NCBI RefSeq assembly: GCF_900102035.1
Contig: NZ_LT629689.1
Coordinates: 2,418,001-2,482,000 of the forward strand
Source: Pseudomonas extremaustralis
GTDB lineage: Bacteria; Pseudomonadota; Gammaproteobacteria; Pseudomonadales; Pseudomonadaceae
DNA length: 64,000 nt
Direction: 5' to 3'
Shown: positions 1-8,763 of the stretch, one piece after another
Layout: each line of letters starts with the position of its first letter
Position numbering within the stretch: position 1 is the first letter of the stretch
Position numbers and translations under genes: made by a program
Notes under the pieces: model-generated
What the model was told of the DNA's origin: nothing
Databases searched by the model: none
What the model saw: the letters and a program-made list of their open reading frames with translations, nothing else

Positions 1-248
1 CCTCGTTGAAGCACCCCAGGCGGATACTTGATCTCGAGTTCAAGGATGGGATCGTCTATAGGTGTGCCAATCCACACTTGCCAAAGTCGGTGTTGTTCGG
101 TTTTGGTATAAGTGAAATCGGCCGGATTGGGTTTGCCGCCGGGGCCGTTGGGCAGTTGTCCAAGCTGTGTTGGATCAACCCAATTGCCATTGAGAAATTG
201 CTCGTAAAAACCAATGGCCATGGTTCGCAGTCTATTCTCGGAGCGCAA
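1..248 (-). pseudogene. Orphan effector C-terminal tip, third copy, cut by window edge
   Basis: The minus-strand translation of this stretch is almost identical to the last part of the VasX-like effector, from its LRSENRL segment onward, and it runs off the left edge. It begins with a TTG directly after the TAA stop of the preceding immunity gene, with no ATG and no Shine-Dalgarno sequence of its own. It may be translated only by coupling, or may be a silent recombination donor. Homology to the full-length effector stops exactly at this TTG codon, so the unit was copied as a C-terminal module and is not a decayed full gene. Confidence 0.75.
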
Positions 249-434
249 TTAGTCAGTGCTCATGGGGACATTTACCTTTGCCTTGATGAACGGTACGTCC
301 GGAGATAGATAGGGCTTGATGAAATTTGCTACCGCTTCTTTTTGTTTGCGTTTGCAAAAAACATTGAGGCTCCAGTTGGTTTTGAAGTCATTTCCTTCTT
401 GAGTGACACTGTATTTTAAATCGACTACCTCTCT
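1..434. repeat. Direct repeat, copy 1 (tip plus immunity C-terminus)
   Basis: This segment is nearly identical at DNA level to 1183-1616 (offset 1182 bp), with only scattered substitutions, and similarity then decays. It covers part of the effector tip and the 3' end of the immunity gene. The tip part recurs a third time at 2361-2608 inside the effector gene. Confidence 0.85.
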
Positions 435-1001
435 ATTGGTTGCAATGGCGAGTTGAGTGATCTCTTCCCATTTGAATGCATAGTGGTGGTATTGAGTATG
501 CATCTCTTGATAGCTTTTGGAATTTAACATAGATAGATACATTAACCCCATTCCTCCAGGGCCTATTAGTGCTCCAATTAAAAATGCAGGATCAAGGGTC
601 GCCAGAAACATAAAGATGATTGCTGTAATTCCAGAAAACCATTTTAGGAATGTCAGTGCCCATTTTGGAAAGTCTTTCCACTCACAGTATTCAATTCCTG
701 ATCGAGTAATGCGATAGGCAAAATCCACTTTTTGATGAGTCATACATGAAATTGTAAATAGAATAAAAATAAAGAAAAATATGCATGACAGTGTTCGCCA
801 TGGCTGGCTCATTCCTTCGTATACAGAATACATGATGAACGATCCTCCCAATATAAGTGCGGCCATAAAGTAAAAAATTGAATTGGCTGCGAGCGTGTTG
901 TAATTTCTTGCGCGAATTGTCCACTCCATCAGTTCTGGCTCATTTGCATACTTCCACTGGAGCTGTGGCGGAAGGTCAAGTGCTTTGTCGAAATTAAGCA
1001 T
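249..1001 (-). CDS. Putative immunity membrane protein for the VasX-like effector (copy 2)
   Basis: A 250-residue protein that follows an orphan effector tip. Three hydrophobic stretches are visible (about residues 40-60, 70-90 and 115-155), so it is probably an inner-membrane protein. Its C-terminal half, from about residue 175, is almost identical to the immunity-like protein at 1431-2195, while the N-terminal half differs at many positions. VasX-type effectors are membrane-active and are paired with membrane immunity proteins, so the position and topology fit that role. No conserved catalytic motif was seen. The gene is visibly more AT-rich than the rest of the window, which suggests horizontal origin. 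The immunity function is an inference from context. Confidence 0.7.
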   Translation of the reverse strand: MLNFDKALDLPPQLQWKYANEPELMEWTIRARNYNTLAANSIFYFMAALILGGSFIMYSVYEGMSQPWRTLSCIFFFIFILFTISCMTHQKVDFAYRITRSGIEYCEWKDFPKWALTFLKWFSGITAIIFMFLATLDPAFLIGALIGPGGMGLMYLSMLNSKSYQEMHTQYHHYAFKWEEITQLAIATNREVVDLKYSVTQEGNDFKTNWSLNVFCKRKQKEAVANFIKPYLSPDVPFIKAKVNVPMSTD

Positions 1002-1013
1002 AATGGAACTCGT

Positions 1014-1430
1014 TCATTTAATTGGTTTTTTTGGAGGAATTAGTTTTAGTGGCAGTGTCGCTTTTTGGCTAAGTACAATGCCATCTTCTTCTTTTAGTTC
1101 ACCACTAAAGGCAGTGTTAAGCCGGTCTGCTTCACTTGTGGACCATCCAAGCGCCACCCGAAATATATAACCGCGCCCATCCCCTCGTTGAAGCACCCCA
1201 GGCGGATACTTGATCTCGAGTTCAAGGATGGGATCGTCTATAGGTGTGCCAATCCACACTTGCCAAAGTCGGTGTTGTTCGGTTTTGGTATAAGTGAAAT
1301 CGGCCGGATTGGGTTTGCCGCCGGGGCCGTTGGGCAGTTGTCCAAGCTGTGTTGGATCAACCCAATTGCCATTGAGAAATTGTTCGTAAAAACCAATGGG
1401 CATGGTTCGCAGTCTATTCTCGGAGCGCAA
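1014..1430 (-). pseudogene. Orphan effector C-terminal tip, complete second copy
   Basis: 138 codons that match the last part of the VasX-like effector nearly residue for residue, from LRSENRL to the LSQKAT segment. They then diverge over the last dozen residues (ending PPKKPIK where the effector ends PNWLNK). The first codon is TTG, placed directly after the TAA stop of the immunity gene at 1431-2195, and no Shine-Dalgarno sequence precedes it. It sits between two immunity genes, like the orphan toxin tips known downstream of Rhs and CdiA loci. It may be a displaced tip that can recombine back onto the effector, or it may be made as a free peptide. Confidence 0.75.
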
Positions 1431-1616
1431 TTAGTCAGTGCTCATGGGGACATTTACCTTTGCCTTGATGAACGGTACGTCCGGAGATAGATAGGGCTTG
1501 ATGAAATTTGCTACCGCTTCTTTTTGTTTGCGTTTGCAAAAAACATTGAGGCTCCAGTTGGTTTTGAAGTCATTTCCTTCTTGAGTAACACTGTATTTTA
1601 AATCGACTACCTCTCT
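1183..1616. repeat. Direct repeat, copy 2 (tip plus immunity C-terminus)
   Basis: Partner of the repeat at 1-434. Together with 2361-2608 it marks a tandem amplification of an effector-tip/immunity module of about 1.18 kb. Confidence 0.85.
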
Positions 1617-2195
1617 ATTGGTTGCAATGGCGAGCTGAGTGAGTTCTTCCCACCTGAATGCATAATGATGATATTGAGTATGCATCTCTTGAAATCTTTT
1701 GGAATTTAGCATGGATAGATACATTAGCCCCATTCCTCCCGGACCTATCAGTGCACCAATTAAGAATGTAGGATCGATAGTTGCTAGATAGATGAAAATT
1801 ATTGCCGTCATCCCGCTGAACCATTTTAGAAACGTCAGTGCCCATTTGGGAAAGTCCTTCCATTCACAATACTCCACTCCTGACGGGGTAAAGCGATAGG
1901 CGAAATTCATTCGTTGGTGGGTCATGCACGAAATTGTAAAAGACATAAAGGTGAAAAAAAACAAACATGACAGTATTCGCCAAGGTTCATTCAGGTCGTG
2001 ATAAGCCGAGTATAAAAAAAATGAAAGACCAAGTAGTAATAGTGACATGAATGCAGACATTGAATTGGCGACGAATATATTATAGTTTCGTGCTCGAATC
2101 GTCCAGGCCAACAGTTCCGGTTCATTTGCGTACTTCCAATGAAGTTGCGGAGGAAGATCAAGTGGTTTGCTGAAGTTAAACATGGCAGGGCTCAT
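1431..2195 (-). CDS. Putative immunity membrane protein for the VasX-like effector (copy 1)
   Basis: 254 residues if the ATG that overlaps the effector stop codon (ATGA) is used. The fifth residue is also Met and aligns with the start of the copy at 249-1001, so a 250-residue form is equally possible. Several hydrophobic segments predict an inner-membrane protein. The 4-bp overlap with the effector implies translational coupling, which is typical of toxin-immunity pairs. Its C-terminal third is nearly identical to copy 2, whereas the first two transmembrane segments differ, giving a mosaic pattern. Low GC compared with the window suggests acquisition. I know of no named family; the immunity role is inferred. 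Confidence 0.72.
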   Translation of the reverse strand: MSPAMFNFSKPLDLPPQLHWKYANEPELLAWTIRARNYNIFVANSMSAFMSLLLLGLSFFLYSAYHDLNEPWRILSCLFFFTFMSFTISCMTHQRMNFAYRFTPSGVEYCEWKDFPKWALTFLKWFSGMTAIIFIYLATIDPTFLIGALIGPGGMGLMYLSMLNSKRFQEMHTQYHHYAFRWEELTQLAIATNREVVDLKYSVTQEGNDFKTNWSLNVFCKRKQKEAVANFIKPYLSPDVPFIKAKVNVPMSTD

Positions 2196-5100
2196 TTATT
2201 TAACCAATTTGGGATATTTAGTTTTAATGGCTGTGTTGCTTTTTGGCTAAGCACGATGCCATCTTCTTCTTTTAGTTCACCACTAAAGGCAGTGTTAAGC
2301 CGGTCTGCTTCACTTGTGGACCATCCAAGCGCCATCCGAAATATATAACCGCGGCCATCCCCTCGTTGAAGCACCCCAGGCGGATACTTGATCTCGAGTT
2401 CAAGGATGGGATCGTCTATAGGTGTGCCAATCCACACTTGCCAAAGTCGATGTTGTTCGGTTTCGGTATAAGTGAAGTCGGCCGGATTGGGTTTGCCGCC
2501 AGGGCCGTTGGGCAGTTGTCCAAGCTGTGTTGGATCAACCCAATTGCCATTGAGAAATTGTTCGTAAAAACCAATGGGCATGGCTCGCAGCCTATTCTCG
2601 GAACGCAAAAACGTGGTCTCGATCATGGCTGGTTGCAAGGTCACTTCTTCGCCCGCCACCGCAATAGGCAACTGGATCTGGACCCAGAACCCCAGCCATT
2701 TTCTCGGCGTACTACCGCCACCGTGATACAAGGCTCTTGCCAAAACGCTGGGGCGTTGCAGGGTTTCCAGTAAGGCGTACGTCTGTTTTTTATGCCCCTC
2801 GTCGCCCAGCCATTTAGGTTCTGCTCCGCGTCCCCAATTGCAGCGGTATAACCATAGGCGCAGCCCTTCGCGTTTGTAGCGGTTGGCCTCCATGGAGATC
2901 AGCAAATAGGCAATTCCGAGAACTGCCACGATGATAACCACGGGGGTGGACATCACCCAGGAGAAGCTGAACAAAGTGCCCAGGACTGCACCGGCGAGTT
3001 GGCCTGTAGCAATAAAAGACATTCCGAACACCACACCGAACTTCGCCCAAAGTAATGTGTTTTCTTCTTCACTGGTGGCCGAGCTGGCATCCTCGGAAAT
3101 CTGCCAAGCCTCCAACCCCGCAGCAATCGCCCCAAAAGCCGCCCAAGTCACGGTCCGTAAAATCAATCCTTTCGAGGCTGCTGCAAACTCATTTGCAACC
3201 GTTGCTTTAACGCTCCCCGCCGAGGCTGCTTTTGCCTCGCTTAGCCATTCGGAGTATCCGGCCTTTGCCAGCTTCAGTGTTTTAGTACCTACTTGCGCCG
3301 TCATCCCCCCCGCCCGACTCCAAGCCGGCCCCACCCACAACGCCGCAATCGCGTTCGCCGTATACGCCGCATTCGCGCCCATCACCCGCCATTCTTGTGC
3401 CGTAAACCGCCCGTCGTTCGCGGCGTTGTTCGCGCTTTCGAACAGGTTCCACAGGTTCAAGCCCACCAGTAAAACCGGCAGGGCGTTGCCCAGGTTCTGG
3501 TTTATCCAGGCGTGGGTGCGGACGCTGTAGGCGTGGGTTCCGGCTACTTTCAGTTGGGCTTTCACTTCCGATGGCCCCAGGTCGGCGAGCCATGTGTTGA
3601 TTGTCCACGGGTCGATACCCAGGCGTGTGCTGCCGGAGGCTTTGGCGGTGATTTGATTGGGGCGGTCCAGCCAGAGGATTTTCAGTTGCGCTTCGTGGTT
3701 TTGCAGGGCGTGGCGCGCGGTGCGGTGGTTGTGGGCGTGGCCGGGACGGCTGAGGATTTGGCGGGCGATGTCGATTTTGTCGTGCAAGGCTTTCACTTCT
3801 CGCAGCCATGCCTGGAAGTCGCGCTGGTAGGTGGGGTTGAAGGTCAGTTGGGTCGAGCTGGCGATTTCGGTGGAGAACAATACCTGGGTGGCGGCGAGGG
3901 TCAGTGCCAGGTGCTGTTTCATCGCCGGTAACAACGCGCTGCTCAGTCTGTGCCAGGCATAGCGGGCGTGGTCGTTGGCGACGTCGATCAGGGTGTTCAT
4001 GGTGGCTTTGGCGACGCTGCTCATGGCCTGATAGACCGCGCTGTGCTTGACCGTCTCGAGGTCGAACACGGCTTTGATTTCGGTGCTGCGGGTGACGAGG
4101 CTGGTGGCGTCGCCTGCGGAGGTGGGCGACAGGGCTGGGGAAGTGCCATCGCCCTCGCGGCCCAGGGCGTCGAGGCTGCCGGTGGTGCTGAAGTTGTGGG
4201 TCACTTGCCTGATCAACGCGGCGATTTCCGGGTTGAAGTTGAACAGTGCCAGGCCAAACAGGCGGGTCGGTGTGTTGGCTTGCTCGCACAACCACTGTTG
4301 CCCGGCCTTGGCGTTACCCAGTGCGGTGTAGAGGGCGTGGGCCGTTTCCATCAGCAGGCTGGCTTGACCGGCCTCGCACGGGTCGTGGTAGACGGCTTCG
4401 GCGTGGGGGGCCAGTTGATCGAGCCAGGTGATCAGGTCGGCTTCACTGCGTTGGATATGTTGCTGCAACTGCAAGGCTTCGCGGGTGGTCTGGCTCAGGT
4501 ACTGCTGCACTTCATCGAACCGCACATCCTCGCGCCACAAACGTCTGGCGTACCATTCATCGAGCGCGGTGCGCCAGGCCGTTCGCTCGGGCAGTGTTCC
4601 CCATCGGGCAATGAAACGTTGGTGGGCAGCACTCATGATCGAGGCGCCCGCCCACTCGGCCAGGTTGGATTCAAAGCCCGGGGCATGGTCCTTGCCGCGC
4701 TGTACTTGATCATGGGCGTCCAGCAGCATGTACAGGTCGTCGGTGTAGGCCTGGCGTTGAAGGGGGTCAGTGATGGCCTTTGGAATCAATGCTTTGACGT
4801 CGAGGCCGCATAAGTTCTGCACGGCAAAGGCGCTTTGCAGGGTGTGTTGGTGCAGGGCCTCGAACTGGCTTTGCTCCATGAGCCGGCCGATCAGGTTCAT
4901 GTTCAGGTCGTCGACCAGCGCCAAGGGGTCGTCCAGCGCGACGAACAGGGCGGTGTCCTGCGCCGGAACCCGGCCGCGCACCAGGGCGGCCTCGAAGGCC
5001 GGCTTGAACGGCGCGTCGGCGCTGGTGGGCTGGGTGGGTAACAGCGTGCTGGTGAAGGTCGGGGCCGTTTCGCCCCAAGCCAGGATGTCCGCCACGCTGT

Positions 5101-5664
5101 CGCCCAGTTCGGTGATGGGCGCGCCGTGGTCGATGTGGGCCTGGGTGCAGTAGGCCGGCAGGTCGACCTTGCGCATCCATTGGGTCTGCTGGGTTTCGTG
5201 GCTGCGTATCAGCTCGCACAGGCGCAGGGTCCATTGCACGGGGGAATAGGCGATATGCAGTTGGCTGTCGCGGGGGTAGAGCAGGTAAGGACGGGCCGCT
5301 CCCGGATGGTCGGGGTCGTCGTTGTCGGGCCAGGTGTGAGGGATGAACATCTCCCCTGGACCTCATACTCATGCAGGATTTTGGCGCTGCTGTCCCACAC
5401 ATACACCCAACCGTCGCGCAGTTGGCGCAGGGTGTAACTGCGGCTTTTCAAGGGCGGCAAGGTACTGCCGGACCAGTTGGCGGGCAGCGGATGAGGGCCT
5501 TGGGCGCTGCCTTTTTCCGGTGACTCATCCAGGGCATATCGCACCGGGAAAATCGCCACTTCCTTTTGCATCAACGGGCACTGGCCACGGGTCATGGAGA
5601 CGTTCTGGAATTCCTGGTTGCGGTAGGCCTGTCTGAGTTGGGCGGGGGTTGCGGGTGGACTCAT
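2192..5664 (-). CDS. VasX-family T6SS effector, apparently frameshifted near 5353
   Basis: A pore-forming type VI effector candidate of the VasX N-terminal-domain family. Translation begins at ATG 5664, preceded by AGGAAG, and gives the usual N-terminus: CPLMQKEV, then LRQLRDGWVYVWD and LHEYEVQG. The frame then closes, and the rest of the domain (RPYLLYPRDSQLHIAYSPVQW) continues in the -1 frame as a 1052-codon stretch from 5350. Adding one base to the GGGG run at 5353-5356 would join the two parts into a protein of about 1157 residues. The body is long and helical. A strongly hydrophobic region lies near residues 780-850 of the long frame and fits membrane insertion. The last 138 residues form the module duplicated downstream. 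Whether the shift is a real mutation or a base-calling error cannot be decided from one sequence. Confidence 0.82.
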
Positions 5665-5853
5665 CACACTTCCTCGTTGATCTCGATGGCCATAGATGGT
5701 TAGGCGGCATAAATGACGTTGCCCGATGGGCGAGTTCATCAAACCTTTATCAAGTGCCGTGCCAACTTAATAAATAGCCATATGGATCAACTGCTTATAA
5801 GGAGTTGTATGAAGTTTCCTTCAGCTTTATCCAGGAAAAGTTGTAATAAGTGT

Positions 5854-5979
5854 GCAACTTCTTGCGCAGTGGCTGGCAACTTCTTGCGCACTTAGTTGCA
5901 GCCGTTTGTATATAAGACCTGTAGCGATCTATCCACAGGGTTATTCACATTTAAGTGTGCAAGAAGTTGCCAGCCACTA
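5854..5979. repeat. Iteron-like repeats with DnaA-box-like sites
   Basis: GCAACTTCTTGCGCA occurs at 5854-5868 and again at 5876-5890, a 22-bp period. A near-identical inverted copy lies at 5956-5970. The second and third copies sit inside longer inverted arms (5868-5892 and about 5954-5978, 25 nt with one mismatch). Between the arms are CTATCCACA (5929-5937) and TTATTCACA (5941-5949), each one base from the DnaA-box consensus TTATCCACA. Function is unknown. Confidence 0.7.
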
Positions 5980-6106
5980 AGGATGCTCTGAAGTAGCCGT
6001 GTATTTCTGGCTGACTTCAACACCGCCCATTTTGAAAGCGGTCAATCGATCAAAAAACGATCAGACCACCCGCTCCGAACGGGTTTGTGCTCTCGATGAC
6101 CGTGAC

Positions 6107-6127
6107 GGGGGATCATAGCTATCCCCC
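6107..6127 (-). terminator. Hairpin downstream of SDR gene, possible terminator
   Basis: GGGGGAT and ATCCCCC form a perfect 7-bp stem with a 7-nt loop, 46 bp past the SDR stop. No T-run follows on the minus strand, so it is at best a weak or Rho-assisted terminator. Confidence 0.35.
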
Positions 6128-6172
6128 ATCCCCTAAACGGCTTACGGCGTTCCCGGCTGGGCGCGTATCGCC

Positions 6173-6967
6173 TCAGACAATATCGTCGACAACCCCACCA
6201 TCGACCCTGAGCGCCGCGCCGGTGGTGGCGGAGGCCTGGGTCGAGCACACGTAGACGATCATATTGGCCACTTCTTCCACGCTGGACGCGCGCTGGATGA
6301 TGGAGCTGGGACGCTGTTCGAGGACGAAATCACGCATCACGGCTTCGAGGGATTTGCCGGTGCGTTCGACTTCGCCCTTCATCATCTCGGCCACGCCATC
6401 GGAGAGGGTCGGCCCCGGCAGCACGCTGTTGACGGTCACACCGCTGCCCGCCACGCGTTTGGCCAGGCCACGGGCCAGGGCCAATTGTGCGGTCTTGGAG
6501 ACGCCGTAGTGGATCATGTCGGCCGGAATGTTGCGGGCCGATTCGGACGCGACAAACACCACCCGTCCCCAGCCGCGCTCGACCATGGCCGGCAACAGCG
6601 CACGACTCAGGCGCACGCCGGACATGACGTTGGTTTGCCAGTGAGCGTTCCAGACGTCATCACCGGCCGCGAAGAAATCCTGGGGCTGATAGATGCCGGC
6701 GTTGTTCACCAGGATGTCGATAGCACTGAGCCCGGCCAGCAGGGTTTCCACCCCTTGCGCAGTGCTCAAGTCTGCGGCGACACCGCTGATGGCGGCACCG
6801 GGGACCTCGGCGAGCAAACGCGCAATCGCATCGTTCACCGAGCGCTCGCTGCGGCCATTGACCACCACCGCCGCGCCCGCTTGCGCCAGCCCTTTTGCCA
6901 CCGCAAAACCAATGCCTCCGGTGGAGGCGGTCACCAGTGCGCGCTTGGTCTTCAGTTCAATATTCAT
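6173..6967 (-). CDS. SDR-family oxidoreductase
   Basis: A 264-residue short-chain dehydrogenase/reductase. The glycine-rich nucleotide motif appears as TASTGGIG near residue 15, with NNAG near 90, a catalytic Ser in VASES near 143 and YGVSK as the YxxxK motif near 155. The second of two adjacent Met codons (6967) was chosen because AAGGAG lies 5 nt upstream of it. The longer upstream frame has no ribosome binding site. It follows the LysR gene on the same strand by about 130 bp and may be under its control. The N-terminal Arg after the glycine motif (NGRS) favours NADP(H). The substrate cannot be told from sequence. Confidence 0.85.
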   Translation of the reverse strand: MNIELKTKRALVTASTGGIGFAVAKGLAQAGAAVVVNGRSERSVNDAIARLLAEVPGAAISGVAADLSTAQGVETLLAGLSAIDILVNNAGIYQPQDFFAAGDDVWNAHWQTNVMSGVRLSRALLPAMVERGWGRVVFVASESARNIPADMIHYGVSKTAQLALARGLAKRVAGSGVTVNSVLPGPTLSDGVAEMMKGEVERTGKSLEAVMRDFVLEQRPSSIIQRASSVEEVANMIVYVCSTQASATTGAALRVDGGVVDDIV

Positions 6968-7099
6968 CATCGCTCCTTCAAGCATGAACGGGCCTATGGA
7001 CCCTCGACGACTGCAGGGGTGGATCAAGCATAGACAAACGTTGATGACGACGGATGATCTGGAACAGCTGGATTTTCGAACAAAACACGCCCAACAGCG

Positions 7100-8002
7100 C
7101 TATCGCTCCCACTGGGGATGGCTGAAGCGCTCGGCCAGAAAATGGATCAATGCCCGCACCTTGCTCGCCAGGTGTTTACGCGAGGGATAGACCACGTAGA
7201 TCCCCAGCTCAATGGAGCGGTACGCCGGCAGGATTTCCACCAGAGCGCCGCTGCGCAAATCCTCGGCAACCATAAAGCTCGGTTGCAGGGCGATACCGGC
7301 GCCGCTGAGGGCAATGCTGCGGCAGGTGTCGCCATTGTTGCAGCGTGCGCTGGAGCGCGTGCGCACCGTCTCGCTGCCGTCAGGCCCGTCGAATTGCCAC
7401 TCGTTGCCCATGGCGAAGTGGGTGTAGGCGATCACGCCGTGGTCAGCCAGATCGGCCAAGGTGCGGATCGGCGGATGGCGGGCCAGGTAGTCGGGGGAGG
7501 CAAACAGGCACATCCGCGTCGATGCCAGCCGCCGTCCCACCAGGGACGAGTTTTCCATGCGCGCAATGCGCACCGCCGCGTCGAAGCCCTCTTCCACCAG
7601 GTCCACCAGGCGGTCGTTCAAACTGATGTCCAGCTCGACCTGGGGATAGGCCTGCATGAACTCGCCCCACAGCGGCGCCAGGTGCAGCACGCCAAAGCTG
7701 ACCGGCGCATTCACCCGCAACACGCCGCTGGGCTCAGGCGCGGTGGCCGACACGGCTTCTTCCGCCTGCGCCATCAAGGCCAGCACTTCCCGCGCCTGAT
7801 GGTAGAACTGGCGCCCCTCCTCCGTGAGTGCAAGCCTGCGGGTGGTGCGGTGCAGGAGCCGCGCGCCCAAGCGTTCCTCAAGCGCACTCACATAGCGCGA
7901 AATGGCCGCCTTGGACATCCCCAGGGGTTCGGCCGCGCCCACGAAGGTGCCTTTATCGACCACGGTGCAGAACACCTGCATCTCCAGCGCTCTATCCATC
8001 AC
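7100..8002 (-). CDS. LysR-family transcriptional regulator
   Basis: A 300-residue LysR regulator. The winged helix-turn-helix covers about residues 1-60, with the recognition-helix region KAAISRYVSALEERLG, followed by a periplasmic-binding-protein-like effector domain from about residue 90. The track start is GTG at 8002, immediately followed by ATG at 7999. Neither has a strong Shine-Dalgarno, and ATG is the likelier start. It is divergent from the F420-type reductase gene at 8109, and a dyad with T-N11-A geometry lies between them at 8039-8055. That arrangement is typical of a LysR regulator controlling its divergent neighbour. Its ligand is unknown. Confidence 0.88.
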   Translation of the reverse strand: MMDRALEMQVFCTVVDKGTFVGAAEPLGMSKAAISRYVSALEERLGARLLHRTTRRLALTEEGRQFYHQAREVLALMAQAEEAVSATAPEPSGVLRVNAPVSFGVLHLAPLWGEFMQAYPQVELDISLNDRLVDLVEEGFDAAVRIARMENSSLVGRRLASTRMCLFASPDYLARHPPIRTLADLADHGVIAYTHFAMGNEWQFDGPDGSETVRTRSSARCNNGDTCRSIALSGAGIALQPSFMVAEDLRSGALVEILPAYRSIELGIYVVYPSRKHLASKVRALIHFLAERFSHPQWER

Positions 8003-8038
8003 TGTCTCAATTAGTGGAACTATTCATCGCATATGGCC

Positions 8039-8055
8039 TTATTTATCTCAAATAA
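8039..8055. promoter_or_regulatory. LysR-type dyad in a divergent promoter region
   Basis: TTATTT and AAATAA are separated by 5 bp, which gives the T-N11-A geometry of LysR operators. The site lies between the divergent LysR gene (start about 8000) and the reductase gene (start 8109). Confidence 0.5.
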
Positions 8056-8108
8056 ACAACCTATAGACTGAACCCATCGAAACGCACATCACCGCACACG
8101 AGGTCGAT

Positions 8109-8738
8109 ATGAACATCACACTAGTGGGTACCGGCAACATGGGTTCGGCGTTTGCAAAACAACTGTCGGCCGCCGGGCATACCGTGCGGATCACCGGGCG
8201 TGACATCGGCAAGGCCACCGCCCTGGCCGCGCAGTTCGCAAACGTCAGCGCCTACCCGGCAGCCGAGGCGTTGGGTGACAGCGACGTCGTCGTGGTTGCC
8301 ACTGCCTATGAGGACGCGGTCAAGGCCCTGCAAAGCCTGGGCGACCTGTCGGGCAAAGTGCTGATCGACATCACCAACCCGCTGAGCGCTGATTACATGT
8401 CGCTGACTATCGGGCATGTCACCAGCGCCAGCGAGGAAATCGCCAGGGCGTTGCCCCAGGCCCAGGTGGTGAAGGCGTTCAACACCCTGTTCGCCCAAGT
8501 GCTGGCCGACGGTCCGACCTTTGCCCATGACCAGACCGGCAGCGTGTTTGTCGCCAGCGACAGCGAACGCGCCAAGCAGACGGCCATCGCCCTCGCCCAC
8601 AGCCTGGGCTGGAACACGGTGGACGCCGGCGCACTGGTGAATGCCCGCTACCTGGAACCATTGGCCGGGTTCAACATTTACCTTGGCTATGGCGCGGGCC
8701 TGGGTACGTCGATCGCGCCGGTCTGGCTGAGCAAGTAA
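8109..8738 (+). CDS. NADPH-dependent F420 reductase-like oxidoreductase
   Basis: A 209-residue protein with an N-terminal Rossmann motif (VGTGNMGSA, residues 6-14) followed by TGRD, where the Arg suggests NADP binding. It belongs to the coenzyme-F420:NADP oxidoreductase-like family. In pseudomonads these proteins usually reduce other substrates, since F420 is not generally made there. GAGGT precedes the ATG at a good distance. It starts a probable operon with the dioxygenase and esterase that follow. The DITNP segment and the hydrophobic C-terminus are typical of the fold. The true substrate is unknown. Confidence 0.82.
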   Translation: MNITLVGTGNMGSAFAKQLSAAGHTVRITGRDIGKATALAAQFANVSAYPAAEALGDSDVVVVATAYEDAVKALQSLGDLSGKVLIDITNPLSADYMSLTIGHVTSASEEIARALPQAQVVKAFNTLFAQVLADGPTFAHDQTGSVFVASDSERAKQTAIALAHSLGWNTVDAGALVNARYLEPLAGFNIYLGYGAGLGTSIAPVWLSK

Positions 8739-8763
8739 CCCACGAACCGAGGAGTCCCGCACC

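Larger units (their letters stand above)
5665..6172. other. Intergenic region between the effector and an SDR gene
   Basis: 508 bp with no convincing gene. A 60-codon plus-strand ORF at 5713-5895 has no family resemblance and runs through the repeats. The region carries the effector promoter, the repeat cluster at 5854-5979 with two DnaA-box-like 9-mers, and a 7-bp-stem hairpin at 6107-6127 downstream of the SDR. Confidence 0.6.

Noticed and set aside
6..2773. Repeated plus-strand ORFs beginning MKHPRRILDLEF (6-308, 1188-1490, 2366-2773)
   Set aside because: They are the antisense of the repeated effector tip; their repetition reflects the minus-strand module.
3282..4813. Long ORFs in other frames within the effector gene (3282-4295 minus, 3950-4813 plus)
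   Set aside because: Low-complexity shadow frames of the effector; no ribosome sites and no family resemblance.
5713..5895. 60-codon plus-strand ORF upstream of the effector
   Set aside because: It runs through the iteron-like repeats, has no family resemblance, and its start has no convincing ribosome site.
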